51,851 nt of DNA from Rubrivivax sp. (GTDB lineage Bacteria > Pseudomonadota > Gammaproteobacteria > Burkholderiales > Burkholderiaceae_C). Under the pieces are notes generated by a model. The model was not told the origin of the DNA. It searched no databases and saw nothing but the letters and a program-made list of their open reading frames with translations. Each line of letters starts with the position of its first letter. Within the stretch, counting starts at the first letter, position 1. The translations under genes and the position numbers were made by a program. The DNA lies in the NCBI GenBank assembly GCA_027485165.1, contig JAIXRN010000021.1:1-51851 (forward strand), given 5' to 3'. Shown here one piece after another: positions 26,464 to 35,164 of the stretch.

Positions 26464-26871
26464 TCATGGCACGATGCGGCTGAAGCTTGCGTAGTGGTCG
26501 GCGGTGTAGAAACAGACTTCGGGCTGGGTCGGCGGCTTGCCGCCGCAGACGATGCGTCGGGCGCCGCGGTTCTTCGCACCCGGCGTCCTGACGGTGTATT
26601 CGCGGTAGTGGCCCCGCGCCTTCAGCGGCAGCAGGCGTTCGCGGTTGCCGAACACCGTACCGTCCTTGTCGTAGGGAAACGGCCCACCTGACAGGATGAG
26701 CTGATGGGTGCTGCGGGCTTCCGGCGGCAGGCTGGCCAGTGCCACCGGGGGCAGACCTGACGCGACTTCCGGGCCACGGGCGAATGCCGGAGCAGCCAGC
26801 AAGGCCGCAGACAGCACCACACCGACCGACAAGCCAGTGGCTGCCGCCTTGGACAGCCCCCACTTGAGCAT
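26464..26871 (-). CDS. Secreted barnase/RNase N1-type ribonuclease
   Basis: Small guanyl-preferring endoribonuclease, exported by an N-terminal signal peptide (hydrophobic core GLSVGVVLSAALLAAPAFA). The mature domain shows the family pattern GNRERLLPLKARGHYREYTV (catalytic Glu in YREY), RGARRIVCGG (Arg residues) and CFYTADHYASFSRI (catalytic His). The ATG at 26871 gives 135 residues; a GTG at 26928 would add 19. The barstar gene follows. This secreted nuclease plus immunity protein could serve nutrition or interbacterial competition. Confidence 0.88.
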   Translation of the reverse strand: MLKWGLSKAAATGLSVGVVLSAALLAAPAFARGPEVASGLPPVALASLPPEARSTHQLILSGGPFPYDKDGTVFGNRERLLPLKARGHYREYTVRTPGAKNRGARRIVCGGKPPTQPEVCFYTADHYASFSRIVP

Positions 26872-26989
26872 GGCCTGCCAGGGTGCGCCCAAGGCGCCGC
26901 GCGGGCAGGCTGAACCGGTCGAGAACACGGGTTAACCCTGAAAAATCAAACCAGAATGGTACCGGAGCGGGCCTGGAAACTCAAGCCTA

Positions 26990-27008
26990 TTGCCCAAAAA
27001 TGGGGCAA
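26990..27008 (-). terminator. Small hairpin downstream of maeB
   Basis: TTGCCC and GGGCAA form a 6-bp stem; on the minus strand the loop is CATTTTT. It lies 77 bp beyond the malic enzyme stop in its direction of transcription. The stem is short and the T-run is in the loop, so terminator activity is doubtful. The rest of 26872-27084 shows no gene. Confidence 0.3.
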
Positions 27009-27084
27009 AGAGCCGCTCATGTTTGTGGGTACTTACACAAAGCCTTGACCCGGGTTCCTGGGCCACGCCCAGGCTGTCAGAACG

Positions 27085-29481
27085 TCAGGCTGCAGGGCTT
27101 GACGTACGTCCGGCTTCCGCATCCGCGACGGTGATGGCCGTCATGTTGACGATGCGGCGCACGGTGGCCGATGGCGTCAAGACATGGACAGGCTGGTCAG
27201 CGCCCAGCAGCACTGGGCCGATGGCGATGCCGCCGCCGGCAGCCACCTTCAGCAGGTTGTAGGCGATGTTGGCCGACTCGATGTTGGGCAGCACCAGCAG
27301 GTTGGCGTCGCCCAGCAGGGTGCTGTTGGGCATCAGCACGCGGCGGGCGGCGCTGTCCAGGGCCACGTCGCCGTGCATTTCGCCGTCCACTTCCAGCCAG
27401 GGCGCCTGTTCGCGCAGCAGGGCCAGGGTGGCGCGCATCTTCACGGCGCTGGCGCTGTCGCTGGTGCCGAAGTTGGAATGCGACAGCAGCGCTGCGCGCG
27501 GCACCACACCGAAGCGCATCATTTCCTCGGCGGCCATCACCGTGATCTCGGCCAGTTCGGCCGCACTGGGGTCGGCGTTGACATGCGTGTCGACCAGGAA
27601 GATCTGCCGTCCGGGCAGCATCAGCCCGTTCATGCAGGCGTAGACGCGCACGTCCTGCGCCGTGCGCGCGCTACCGCCGGCGCGCTTGCCGATGACCTGG
27701 TCCACGTACTGCAGGTGCTGGGCCGTGGTACCCCAGGTGCCGCACAGCAGGCCGTCGACTTCGCCCTTCTTCAGCAGCATCGCGCCGATCAGCGTCAGCC
27801 GCCGGCGCATCTCGATCTTGGCCACTTGCGCCGTCACGCCCTTGCGTTCGGTCATGCGGTGGTAGGTCTGCCAGAAGTCGCGGTAGCGGTGGTCGTTCTC
27901 GACGTTGACGACGTCGTAGTCCAGACCTTCCTGCAGCCGCAGGCCGAATTTCTTGATGCGGGTTTCGATGACGGCCGGCCGGCCGATGAGCGTGGGCCGG
28001 GCCAGGCCTTCGTCCACCACCACCTGCACGGCGCGCAGCACGCGTTCTTCTTCGCCTTCGGCGTAAGCCACGCGCTTGGCGGTGGCGCGCTTGGCCAGCT
28101 GGAAGATCGGCTTCATCGTATTGCCGCTGGCGTAGACGAAGCTTTGCAGCTTTTCGCGGTAGGCATCGAAGTCCTGCACCGGCCGCGTGGCCACGCCGGA
28201 TTCGAAGGCCGCGCGCGCCACGGCCGGCGCGATCTTCATCATCAGCCGCGGGTCGAAGGGCTTGGGGATCAGGTATTCCGGCCCGAAGCTCAGCGTCGCG
28301 CCAGCATACGCGGCGGCCACCACTTCGCTCTGCTCGGCTTGCGCCAGCTCGGCGATGGCGTGCACGGCGGCGATTTCCATCGCGTCGGTGACCGTGGTCG
28401 CGCCGCTGTCCAGCGCGCCGCGGAAGATGTACGGGAAGCACAGGACGTTGTTGACCTGGTTCGGGTAGTCGCTGCGTCCGGTGGCGATGATGGCGTCGCT
28501 GCGCACGGCCTTCACTTCGTCGGGGCGGATCTCGGGCGTGGGGTTGGCCAGGGCGAAGATCACGGGCGCGGGCGCCATCGCCGCCACCATCGCGGGCTTC
28601 AGCACGCCGCCGGCCGACAGGCCCAGGAAGACGTCGGCGCCTTCGATGACTTCGGCCAGCTTGCGCTTGCTCGTCTTCTGCGCGAAGACGATCTTGTCCT
28701 CGTCCATCAGCTCGGTGCGGCCTTCATAGACCACGCCGGCGAGGTCGGTGACCCAAATGTTTTCGCGCCGCACGCCCAGCTTCACCAGCAGGCCCAGGCA
28801 GGCCAGGGCAGCAGCACCGGCGCCGCTGGTGACGAGCTTGATCTCGGCGATGTTCTTGCCCACCACCTTCAGTGCGTTCAACAGCGCCGCACCCACCACG
28901 ATGGCGGTGCCATGCTGGTCGTCGTGGAAGACCGGGATCTTCATGCGCTTGCGCAGTTCGCGTTCGACGTAGAAGCAGTCCGGGGCCTTGATGTCTTCCA
29001 GGTTCACGCCGCCGAAGGTGGGCTCGAGCGCGGCGATCACGTCGACCAGCTTGTCCAGGTTTTTCTCGTTGATCTCGATGTCGAAGACGTCGATGCCAGC
29101 GAACTTCTTGAACAGCACCGCCTTGCCTTCCATCACCGGCTTGGCTGCCAGCGGGCCGATGTCGCCCAGGCCCAGTACGGCTGTGCCGTTGGTGACCACG
29201 GCCACCAGGTTGCCGCGCGCGGTGTAGCGGAAGGCGTTGGCCGGGTCTTCGACGATGGCTTCGCAGGCAAAGGCCACACCGGGGCTGTAGGCCAGCGCCA
29301 GGTCGTGCTGGTTCACCATCTGCTTGGTGGCGGCGATCTCCAGCTTGCCCGGGCGCGGAAACTCGTGGTAATCCAGCGCTGCGCGCTTGAGCTTGGCGGC
29401 GCGGTCGTCCTGGGCCCTTTCGGCAGACCTCTCCGGGTTGGCTTCGGCGCTGCGGTCGTGGTTTGTCGGGGCGGTGGACAT
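27085..29481 (-). CDS. maeB: NADP-dependent malic enzyme with phosphotransacetylase-like domain
   Basis: Oxidatively decarboxylates malate to pyruvate with NADP+, supplying NADPH and pyruvate. The 798-residue protein has the MaeB layout. The malic-enzyme N-domain carries [35 protein letters not shown] and [20 protein letters not shown], and is followed by the NAD(P) domain ([14 protein letters not shown]). A C-terminal phosphotransacetylase-like regulatory domain follows from about residue 460. The start at 29481 follows AGAGGAG on the minus strand. It is divergent from a sensor kinase gene with a 157-bp gap, which suggests linked control. Confidence 0.95.
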   Translation of the reverse strand: MSTAPTNHDRSAEANPERSAERAQDDRAAKLKRAALDYHEFPRPGKLEIAATKQMVNQHDLALAYSPGVAFACEAIVEDPANAFRYTARGNLVAVVTNGTAVLGLGDIGPLAAKPVMEGKAVLFKKFAGIDVFDIEINEKNLDKLVDVIAALEPTFGGVNLEDIKAPDCFYVERELRKRMKIPVFHDDQHGTAIVVGAALLNALKVVGKNIAEIKLVTSGAGAAALACLGLLVKLGVRRENIWVTDLAGVVYEGRTELMDEDKIVFAQKTSKRKLAEVIEGADVFLGLSAGGVLKPAMVAAMAPAPVIFALANPTPEIRPDEVKAVRSDAIIATGRSDYPNQVNNVLCFPYIFRGALDSGATTVTDAMEIAAVHAIAELAQAEQSEVVAAAYAGATLSFGPEYLIPKPFDPRLMMKIAPAVARAAFESGVATRPVQDFDAYREKLQSFVYASGNTMKPIFQLAKRATAKRVAYAEGEEERVLRAVQVVVDEGLARPTLIGRPAVIETRIKKFGLRLQEGLDYDVVNVENDHRYRDFWQTYHRMTERKGVTAQVAKIEMRRRLTLIGAMLLKKGEVDGLLCGTWGTTAQHLQYVDQVIGKRAGGSARTAQDVRVYACMNGLMLPGRQIFLVDTHVNADPSAAELAEITVMAAEEMMRFGVVPRAALLSHSNFGTSDSASAVKMRATLALLREQAPWLEVDGEMHGDVALDSAARRVLMPNSTLLGDANLLVLPNIESANIAYNLLKVAAGGGIAIGPVLLGADQPVHVLTPSATVRRIVNMTAITVADAEAGRTSSPAA

Positions 29482-29638
29482 CGCGGGGGTCTCCTCTGGC
29501 GCACCCGGTCGGCAGCACCTGCCGGTAGGGGGTCGCGGATTGTAGGTTTCGCAGTGTCGCCCCGTGTTGCCCAGGCTGGCCATGCGCGAAACTGCGTAGC
29601 AGATGGCGTGCCGCCGCGGCCAGAATGCCCAGCGCAAC

Positions 29639-31927
29639 ATGGACGACGCTTTTCCGCCGGAACAACCCGCCAATGCCCTGCCAGCGGGCCTGCGCCGCTG
29701 GCGTCGCGCCTTGCTGTGGGCGGTGCTGCTGGCCCTGCTGGCCGTGGCCCAGAGCCTGCTGGTGTGGCTGACGGTGCGCGTCGAGGCGGCCAGCGCACAG
29801 GACAGTGCCGAGACCGTCGCCGCCCAGCTGGCCGGCGACCTGCGCCGCGAGCTGCTGCGCACCAGCCAGCAGCTGCAGGCCCTGGGCTGGGGCGACCCGC
29901 CGCTGGCGAACTGGCAGCGCGGCGCCACCGAGCTGCTGAAAGCGCATACCGAGCTGCGGCATGTGGAACGCCGCGATGCCCGGCTGGCGGTGCAGGAAAG
30001 CATCGACTCACCCTACGCCACGCCGCTGTTCAAGCAGCTGCCGCGCGCGCAGCTGGGCGTGGAAGCCGAAGTCAGCTGTGCGGCCGCCGGCCGCAGCAGC
30101 AGCGCAGCGTTTTCGCGCAGCTACTATGTGCCGCTACCCGGCGGCATGGGGCTCGAAGTGCTGGACCTGTGCGTGCCGGTGCAGGGCGGCTACCTGGTGG
30201 GCACCGTGGCGCTAGCGCCCTTGCTGGACAACGCGCTGGCACTGCGCGAAGACCAGTCCGCGCCCCGGGTGCGCAGCGCCCAGCGCTACGAACTGAGCTT
30301 CGTCGAAGGCGACGGCACGCGTCTGGCACGCGCTGGCGTGGCCCGCGGTGTCGGCGTGTACGTGGCCGAACGCCTGGTCGACCTGCCTGGCACGGCGCTG
30401 CAGCTGCGTGTGGACAGCACGGCCGGCCAACCCAGCCTGATCCCGAACCTGGCCACGGCCCTGGTGCTGGGCCTGTCGCTGGCGCTGTTCGCCGTGGTGC
30501 TGCTGCTGGCGCGCGACGTGCGCCGCCGTGCTGAAGCCGAACGCGCTCTGGCTGAGGCGCTGGCCTTTCGCAAGGCGATGGAAGATTCGCTCAGCACCGG
30601 CTTGCGCGCGCGCGACCTGCAAGGCGCCATCACCTATGTCAACCCGGCCTTCTGTGCGATGGTGGGCTTCAGTGCTGCAGAGCTGCTCGCGCCACCGGCC
30701 AGCCCGGCGCGGCCTGGCGTACCCTATTCGCCACCTTACTGGCCACCCGAGCAGGCCGAGGAATACCAGCAGCGCCAGCAGCTGCGCCTGCAGGCTCGGC
30801 CGCCGCGCAGCGGCCCGCTGCGTGCGGCGCGCGAACACCGCGAACACGGCGACTTGGCAGAAGCGCGAGAGGGCTACGAAACCCTGTTCATGCGCAAGAA
30901 CGGTGAACGCTTCCCGGTCATGATTTATGAAGCCCCGCTGGTGGACGGCAATGGCCGCCACACTGGCTGGATGAGCGCCATCGTGGACATCAGCGCCCAG
31001 CGCCGGGTGGAAGAGCTGTCGCGCCAGCAGCAAGACCGGCTGCAGGCCACCGCCAGGCTGGCGACGGTGGGCGAAATGGCCTCGCTGCTGAGTCACGAAC
31101 TGAACCAGCCCCTGGCCGCTATTGCCAGCTACGCCAGCGGTTCGTTGAACCTGCTGGAAGCCGCGCCAGGCAACGGCCCGCCACCCCTACCCCCCGAAGA
31201 AGAACGCGGCCTGCTGCGCCAGGCTGTGGCGCGCATCGCCGAACAGGCCGAGAGGGCGGGCCGCATCATCAAGAGCGTCCATGGCTTCGTGCGCCGGCGC
31301 GAGCAGCAGCACGAAACCCTGGGTGCCGACCTGCTGCTGGACGCCGTGCTGCCCCTGGTGCGTCTGCAGGCGCGCAAGAGCGGCACACGCATCGAAGTCG
31401 ACATCGCCCCGGTGCCGGCACCCCTGCCGGCCGCTGGCCGCACCCCGCGCGTGCGCTGCGACCGCACGATGATCGAACAGGTGCTGATCAACCTCACGCG
31501 CAACGGCATCCAGGCCATGGAACCCGGCACGCCGTTGGAAGCCCGTGTGCTGCTGCTGCGCGTGCGCCAGACGCATGCACGTTGGGTCACGTTCAGCGTC
31601 ATCGACGCCGGGCCGGGCATCGCGGCCGATGTCGCCACACGGCTGTTCACGCCCTTCTTCACCACGCGCGAAGAAGGCATGGGCCTGGGCCTGAGCCTGT
31701 GCCGCACGGTGATCGAACAACATGGCGGTGCACTGGACTTCGGCCCCGCGCCGCTGCGGCCGGACACAGCGGCCGGCAGCCCGCGCGGCACGGAATTCCG
31801 CTTCACCCTGCCCACGCCGCGCCAGCCTGAAGCTGCGGCCGCGCAGGGCGCGCCCGAAACGGGCGACACTGCGGTGCCGGAAGGCGTTGAACCCCTTGAA
31901 CCCGTCGAACCCGTCGAACGCCGCTGA
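29639..31927 (+). CDS. PAS-domain sensor histidine kinase (DctS-like)
   Basis: Membrane sensor kinase of 762 residues. Order: TM1 (ALLWAVLLALLAVAQSLLVW, ~24-44); a periplasmic sensing domain (~45-255); TM2 (LATALVLGLSLALFAVVLLL, ~265-287); a PAS domain (YVNPAFCAMVGFSAAEL, with MRKNGERFPVMIYEAP and a C-terminal IVDIS). Then comes the DHp domain with the phospho-acceptor His486 in LSHELNQPLAAIASYASG, and an ATPase domain with NLTRNGIQAM, DAGPGIAAD and GMGLGLSLCR. The H-box is of the DctB/DctS/FixL type. With malic enzyme next door, C4-dicarboxylate sensing is a reasonable inference. The C-terminus has a short EPLEPVEPVE repeat. Confidence 0.9.
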   Translation: MDDAFPPEQPANALPAGLRRWRRALLWAVLLALLAVAQSLLVWLTVRVEAASAQDSAETVAAQLAGDLRRELLRTSQQLQALGWGDPPLANWQRGATELLKAHTELRHVERRDARLAVQESIDSPYATPLFKQLPRAQLGVEAEVSCAAAGRSSSAAFSRSYYVPLPGGMGLEVLDLCVPVQGGYLVGTVALAPLLDNALALREDQSAPRVRSAQRYELSFVEGDGTRLARAGVARGVGVYVAERLVDLPGTALQLRVDSTAGQPSLIPNLATALVLGLSLALFAVVLLLARDVRRRAEAERALAEALAFRKAMEDSLSTGLRARDLQGAITYVNPAFCAMVGFSAAELLAPPASPARPGVPYSPPYWPPEQAEEYQQRQQLRLQARPPRSGPLRAAREHREHGDLAEAREGYETLFMRKNGERFPVMIYEAPLVDGNGRHTGWMSAIVDISAQRRVEELSRQQQDRLQATARLATVGEMASLLSHELNQPLAAIASYASGSLNLLEAAPGNGPPPLPPEEERGLLRQAVARIAEQAERAGRIIKSVHGFVRRREQQHETLGADLLLDAVLPLVRLQARKSGTRIEVDIAPVPAPLPAAGRTPRVRCDRTMIEQVLINLTRNGIQAMEPGTPLEARVLLLRVRQTHARWVTFSVIDAGPGIAADVATRLFTPFFTTREEGMGLGLSLCRTVIEQHGGALDFGPAPLRPDTAAGSPRGTEFRFTLPTPRQPEAAAAQGAPETGDTAVPEGVEPLEPVEPVERR

Positions 31928-31941
31928 AGCCCCCCTGCCCG

Positions 31942-32607
31942 ATGCCGACCGATCCCCGCCTGGGCATCCCCATGGTCTATCTCGTCGACGACGAGGACGT
32001 CGTGCGCGACGCCCTGGCCTGGCTGTTGCGCTCGCGCCGCCTGCTCAGCGAAGGCTTTGCCAGTGCCGACGCCTTCGAAGCCTGGCTCGCACAGCGCGGC
32101 GGTCCGGGCCAGTGGCCGACATCCCCGTCCTGCCTGGTGCTGGACGTGCGCATGCCCGGCACCAGCGGCCTGGTGCTGTTTGAACGCCTGGCCGAACAGG
32201 GCTGGCTGCCAGCGCTGCCGGTGATCTTCCTGACCGGCCATGGTGACGTGCCCACCGCCGTGGCAGCCGTCAAGCGCGGGGCCTTCGACTTCGTCGAGAA
32301 GCCCTTTTCCAACAACCTGCTGGTGGACCGCGTGGACCAGGCCCTGGCCATCAGCGCCACGGCCTTGCTGGCACGGCAGGAACGCGCCGCCGCGGCCCAG
32401 GCCCTGGCCGAGCTGACCGAACGCGAGCGCGAGGTCATGCGCCTGGTGGTGGAAGGGCGGCCGAACAAGCTGATCGCCGACGCACTGGGCATCAGCGTGC
32501 GCACGGTGGAAGTGCATCGCGCGCGCGTGTTCGACAAGATGAACGTGAAGTCGGCCGTGGAACTGGCCAACCGGCTGCGCGCCGAAGACCTGGACGGCAC
32601 TGCATGA
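31942..32607 (+). CDS. FixJ/DctR-type response regulator
   Basis: Two-domain regulator of 221 residues: a receiver domain (VYLVDDEDVVRDAL, phospho-acceptor Asp68 in VLDVRMPG, FLTGHGD, FVEKPF with the conserved Lys) and a LuxR-type helix-turn-helix (LTEREREVMRLVVEGRPNKL, then SVRTVEVHRARVFDKM). It starts 14 nt after the sensor kinase stop and is its evident partner. Probable targets are C4-dicarboxylate transport genes and/or the divergent malic enzyme; this is inferred from context only. Confidence 0.93.
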   Translation: MPTDPRLGIPMVYLVDDEDVVRDALAWLLRSRRLLSEGFASADAFEAWLAQRGGPGQWPTSPSCLVLDVRMPGTSGLVLFERLAEQGWLPALPVIFLTGHGDVPTAVAAVKRGAFDFVEKPFSNNLLVDRVDQALAISATALLARQERAAAAQALAELTEREREVMRLVVEGRPNKLIADALGISVRTVEVHRARVFDKMNVKSAVELANRLRAEDLDGTA

Positions 32608-32665
32608 TCGCGCCGGGCCGTTTCCAAGTGCTCATCTCGGAGTGCGCAGCGCGCAGGGTGGTCCC

Positions 32666-33652
32666 GTGAGCGTGGCGCCCCAGCGTCCTTCCCTGGCACA
32701 CGGCGAATTCGACCTCATCGCCCGCCACTTCACGCGCCCGGTGCGCCGTGCTGCGCTGGGCGTGGGCGACGACTGCGCGCTGCTGCAGCCCACGCCTGGG
32801 CAGCAGTTGGCGGTGAGCAGCGACATGCTGGTGGAAGGCCGCCACTTCCTGGCCACCGTGCCGCCCGCGCGGCTGGGGCACAAGGCGCTGGCCGTGAACC
32901 TGTCGGACCTGGCCGCCTGCGGCGCCGAACCCCTGGCCTTCACGCTGGCGCTGGCGCTGCCACGCGTGGACGAAGCCTTCCTGGCCGGCTTTGCGCAGGG
33001 CCTGCTGGCCCTGGCCGACACGCACGGCATCGAACTGGTGGGCGGCGACACCACGGCCGGGCCGCTGAACATCTGCATCACCGTCTTCGGCCAGGTGCCG
33101 CCCGGCCAGGCCCTGCTGCGCAACGGGGCGCGGCCGGGCGACGAGGTCTGGGTCAGCGGCCAGCTGGGTGACGCCCGGCTGGCGCTGGAAGCGTTTCGCG
33201 GCCTGGTCAGCCTGGGCCCGGCCTTCGACCACCTGCGCCTGGCCATGGAACAGCCGCAGCCGCGTGTGGCCCTGGGCCTGGCGCTGCGCGGCCTGGCCAG
33301 CAGCGCCATCGACCTGAGCGACGGCCTGGTGGGCGACCTGGGCCATGTGCTGCAGCGCTCGGGCGTGGGCGCCACGCTGCAGCTGGCGGCCCTGCCGCGC
33401 AGTGACGTGCTGGCGGCCCAACCCGAAGCCCTGCAGCAGGAATGCCTGCTGGCTGGCGGCGACGACTACGAACTGCTGTTCACCGCCGCCCCCGCCCGCC
33501 ACGCCGAGGTGCTGGCCGCGGGCCGCCAGACGGATGTGCCGCTGGTCTGCATCGGCCGCATCGACGCGCAGCCCGGCCTGCGCGTGCACGGCACCGATGG
33601 CCAGGAACTGCCCGGGCGCTGGCGCGGCTTCGACCATTTCGCCGCGGCATGA
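32666..33652 (+). CDS. thiL: Thiamine-monophosphate kinase
   Basis: ThiL phosphorylates thiamine monophosphate to the coenzyme thiamine diphosphate. The 328-residue product has the AIR-synthase-like ATP-Mg sites: GEFDLIARHF, GVGDDCALL, SSDMLVEGRHF, NLSDLAACGAEPLAF, VGGDTT, IDLSDGLVGDL and AGGDDYELLF. The start is uncertain: GTG at 32666 (MSVAPQRPSLAHGEF) is preferred over GTG at 32642. Its stop overlaps pgpA by 4 nt. The thiL-pgpA order is widely conserved in proteobacteria. Confidence 0.94.
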   Translation: MSVAPQRPSLAHGEFDLIARHFTRPVRRAALGVGDDCALLQPTPGQQLAVSSDMLVEGRHFLATVPPARLGHKALAVNLSDLAACGAEPLAFTLALALPRVDEAFLAGFAQGLLALADTHGIELVGGDTTAGPLNICITVFGQVPPGQALLRNGARPGDEVWVSGQLGDARLALEAFRGLVSLGPAFDHLRLAMEQPQPRVALGLALRGLASSAIDLSDGLVGDLGHVLQRSGVGATLQLAALPRSDVLAAQPEALQQECLLAGGDDYELLFTAAPARHAEVLAAGRQTDVPLVCIGRIDAQPGLRVHGTDGQELPGRWRGFDHFAAA

Positions 33653-34209
33653 TGACGCTGCTGAACGTCCCTGGCGCCCCCGTCGCCCCCGTCGCCCCCA
33701 ACGCGCGCTTCCTGCGCGCCCACCCGGCGCACTGGCTGGCCTTGGGGTTCGGCAGCGGCCTGTCGCCGAAGGCGCCGGGGACGGTGGGCACGCTGTGGGG
33801 CTGGGTGGCTTTCCTGGTGCTGTCGGCGGTATGGCCGGCGCTGCCCTGGGGCTGGGTGGTCGTGGCCGGCCTGTTGGCCGGCGTCTGGGCCTGCACGGTC
33901 GCGGCGCGGCACCTGGGCGTGGCCGACCCCGGCAGCATCGTCTGGGACGAGATCGTGGCCATCTGGCTGGTGCTCTGGCTGTGGGCGCCAGCGGGCTTCT
34001 GGGCGCAATTGCTGGCTTTTGCCGTCTTCCGCTACTTTGACGCTGCCAAGCCCGGGCCCGTGGGCTGGGCCGACCGGCTGTTCAAGTTGCGCCCAGGCCA
34101 GCCCATCGGCTGGCAGCAAGGCCTGGGCATCTTGTTCGACGACCTGGTGGCTGCCGGTTGCACCCTGCTGGTGTTGGCCGTGGGCCTGAGGTTGTGGTCG
34201 TTGTGGTGA
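33649..34209 (+). CDS. pgpA: Phosphatidylglycerophosphatase A
   Basis: Inner-membrane phosphatase making phosphatidylglycerol from phosphatidylglycerophosphate. At 186 residues it has the family motifs GFGSGLSPKAPGTVGTLWG, SIVWDEIVAIWLVL (metal-binding Asp/Glu), FRYFDAAKPGPVGWADR and GILFDDLVAA, with several hydrophobic helices. The start codon overlaps the thiL stop (ATGA). The N-terminus contains a short APVAPVAP repeat not typical of the family. Confidence 0.94.
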   Translation: MMTLLNVPGAPVAPVAPNARFLRAHPAHWLALGFGSGLSPKAPGTVGTLWGWVAFLVLSAVWPALPWGWVVVAGLLAGVWACTVAARHLGVADPGSIVWDEIVAIWLVLWLWAPAGFWAQLLAFAVFRYFDAAKPGPVGWADRLFKLRPGQPIGWQQGLGILFDDLVAAGCTLLVLAVGLRLWSLW

Positions 34210-34220
34210 ACGGGCCCGTC

Positions 34221-34730
34221 ATGGGTACAGGCGCGGCCACGCTGGCCGACGCCGTACAGGCGCTGGCGCTGGCGCTTCGCGCGCGCCAGTGGCGGCTGGC
34301 CACGGCCGAAAGCTGCACCGGTGGGCTGATTGCCGCAGCCTGCACCGACCTGGCCGGGTCCAGCGACTGGTTCGAGCGCGGCTTCGTGACCTACAGCAAC
34401 GCCGCCAAGACCGACTTGCTGGGCGTGGACCCGGCTGTCATCCAGGCCCACGGCGCCGTCAGCCAGGAAGTGGCTGCGGCCATGGCGCAGGGTGCGCTGC
34501 AGCGCGCACCCGTGCAGCTGGCGGTGGCCGTCACCGGCATTGCCGGCCCGGGCGGGGCCGTGCCCGGCAAACCCGTGGGCACGGTCTGGCTGGGCTGGGG
34601 CACGGCGGCTGGGGTACACACTGAACGCCTGCAACTGTCTGGCGACCGCGCCGCCGTTCGTGCTGCCACCGTACTGGCCGCTCTGCAGCGGCTGCAGCAG
34701 GCGGTGGTTTCCGTCTCATCGTCAGTTTGA
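34221..34730 (+). CDS. pncC: Nicotinamide-nucleotide amidohydrolase PncC (CinA C-terminal type)
   Basis: Deamidates nicotinamide mononucleotide to nicotinic acid mononucleotide in NAD recycling. The 169-residue protein is the stand-alone CinA C-terminal domain: RLATAESCTGGLIAAACTDL, WFERGFVTYSNAAKTDLLGV, HGAVSQEVAAAMA and VAVTGIAGPGG. The ATG at 34221 is chosen; GTG at 34206, overlapping the pgpA stop as GTGA, is equally possible and adds five residues. It is the third gene of the tight thiL-pgpA-pncC operon. Confidence 0.92.
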   Translation: MGTGAATLADAVQALALALRARQWRLATAESCTGGLIAAACTDLAGSSDWFERGFVTYSNAAKTDLLGVDPAVIQAHGAVSQEVAAAMAQGALQRAPVQLAVAVTGIAGPGGAVPGKPVGTVWLGWGTAAGVHTERLQLSGDRAAVRAATVLAALQRLQQAVVSVSSSV

Positions 34731-35164
34731 CGGAGAGCCCGCGCTGCTCTTCAGTGGAACGACGGGGCGGCAAGCGCCAACTTTGCCCCAGGCTCACCCA
34801 GGTAACCCCTGGTAAGGGGAGCTCCAGCTTCCGATACGGGCTCCGGCCTGTGGCAAGCTCGCGAATTGGTCTGGACCGGTGAACCGGCGGCCATCGCATT
34901 CCAGGCGCAGCATGCGCCCATGATCACCCGAGACACTGCATGACGCTCAAGACCGCCCAGGCCTCGCCGTTCCAACTGGCTCAGCCTTCGCCCGCACCTG
35001 CAACCCTGCCGACCGGGGTTTCCCGGCCTGTACCGCTGTTGTCCGTGGCCTGGTTCAGTGCCGTCGCCAGGTCAGGCTGGCAAAGCCTTGCCCAGCGGCT
35101 GGGGCTACAGGCCGGTCCGGTCGGTGCGGCCGGTGCGGCCGGTCCGGGCCGCGCTGCTGCGGCC
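34731..35164. other. Region upstream of the Ig lipoprotein
   Basis: No supported gene lies here. 34940-35164 is in frame with the lipoprotein and could encode a 75-residue N-terminal extension, but it lacks family character. It contains a small GGTGCGGCC-type repeat near 35124-35142. A CCCC/GGGG mini-hairpin lies near 34806-34819. No clear promoter was identified. Confidence 0.4.

Noticed and set aside
27184..30534. Long plus-strand open frame opposite maeB
   Set aside because: Same GC artefact; its His/Gln/Val-rich translation shows no family motif, while maeB is complete.
34940..35164. Upstream ATG as start of the Ig lipoprotein
   Set aside because: It would place the lipoprotein signal at residue ~76, incompatible with export; the ATG at 35165 gives a perfect signal and lipobox.
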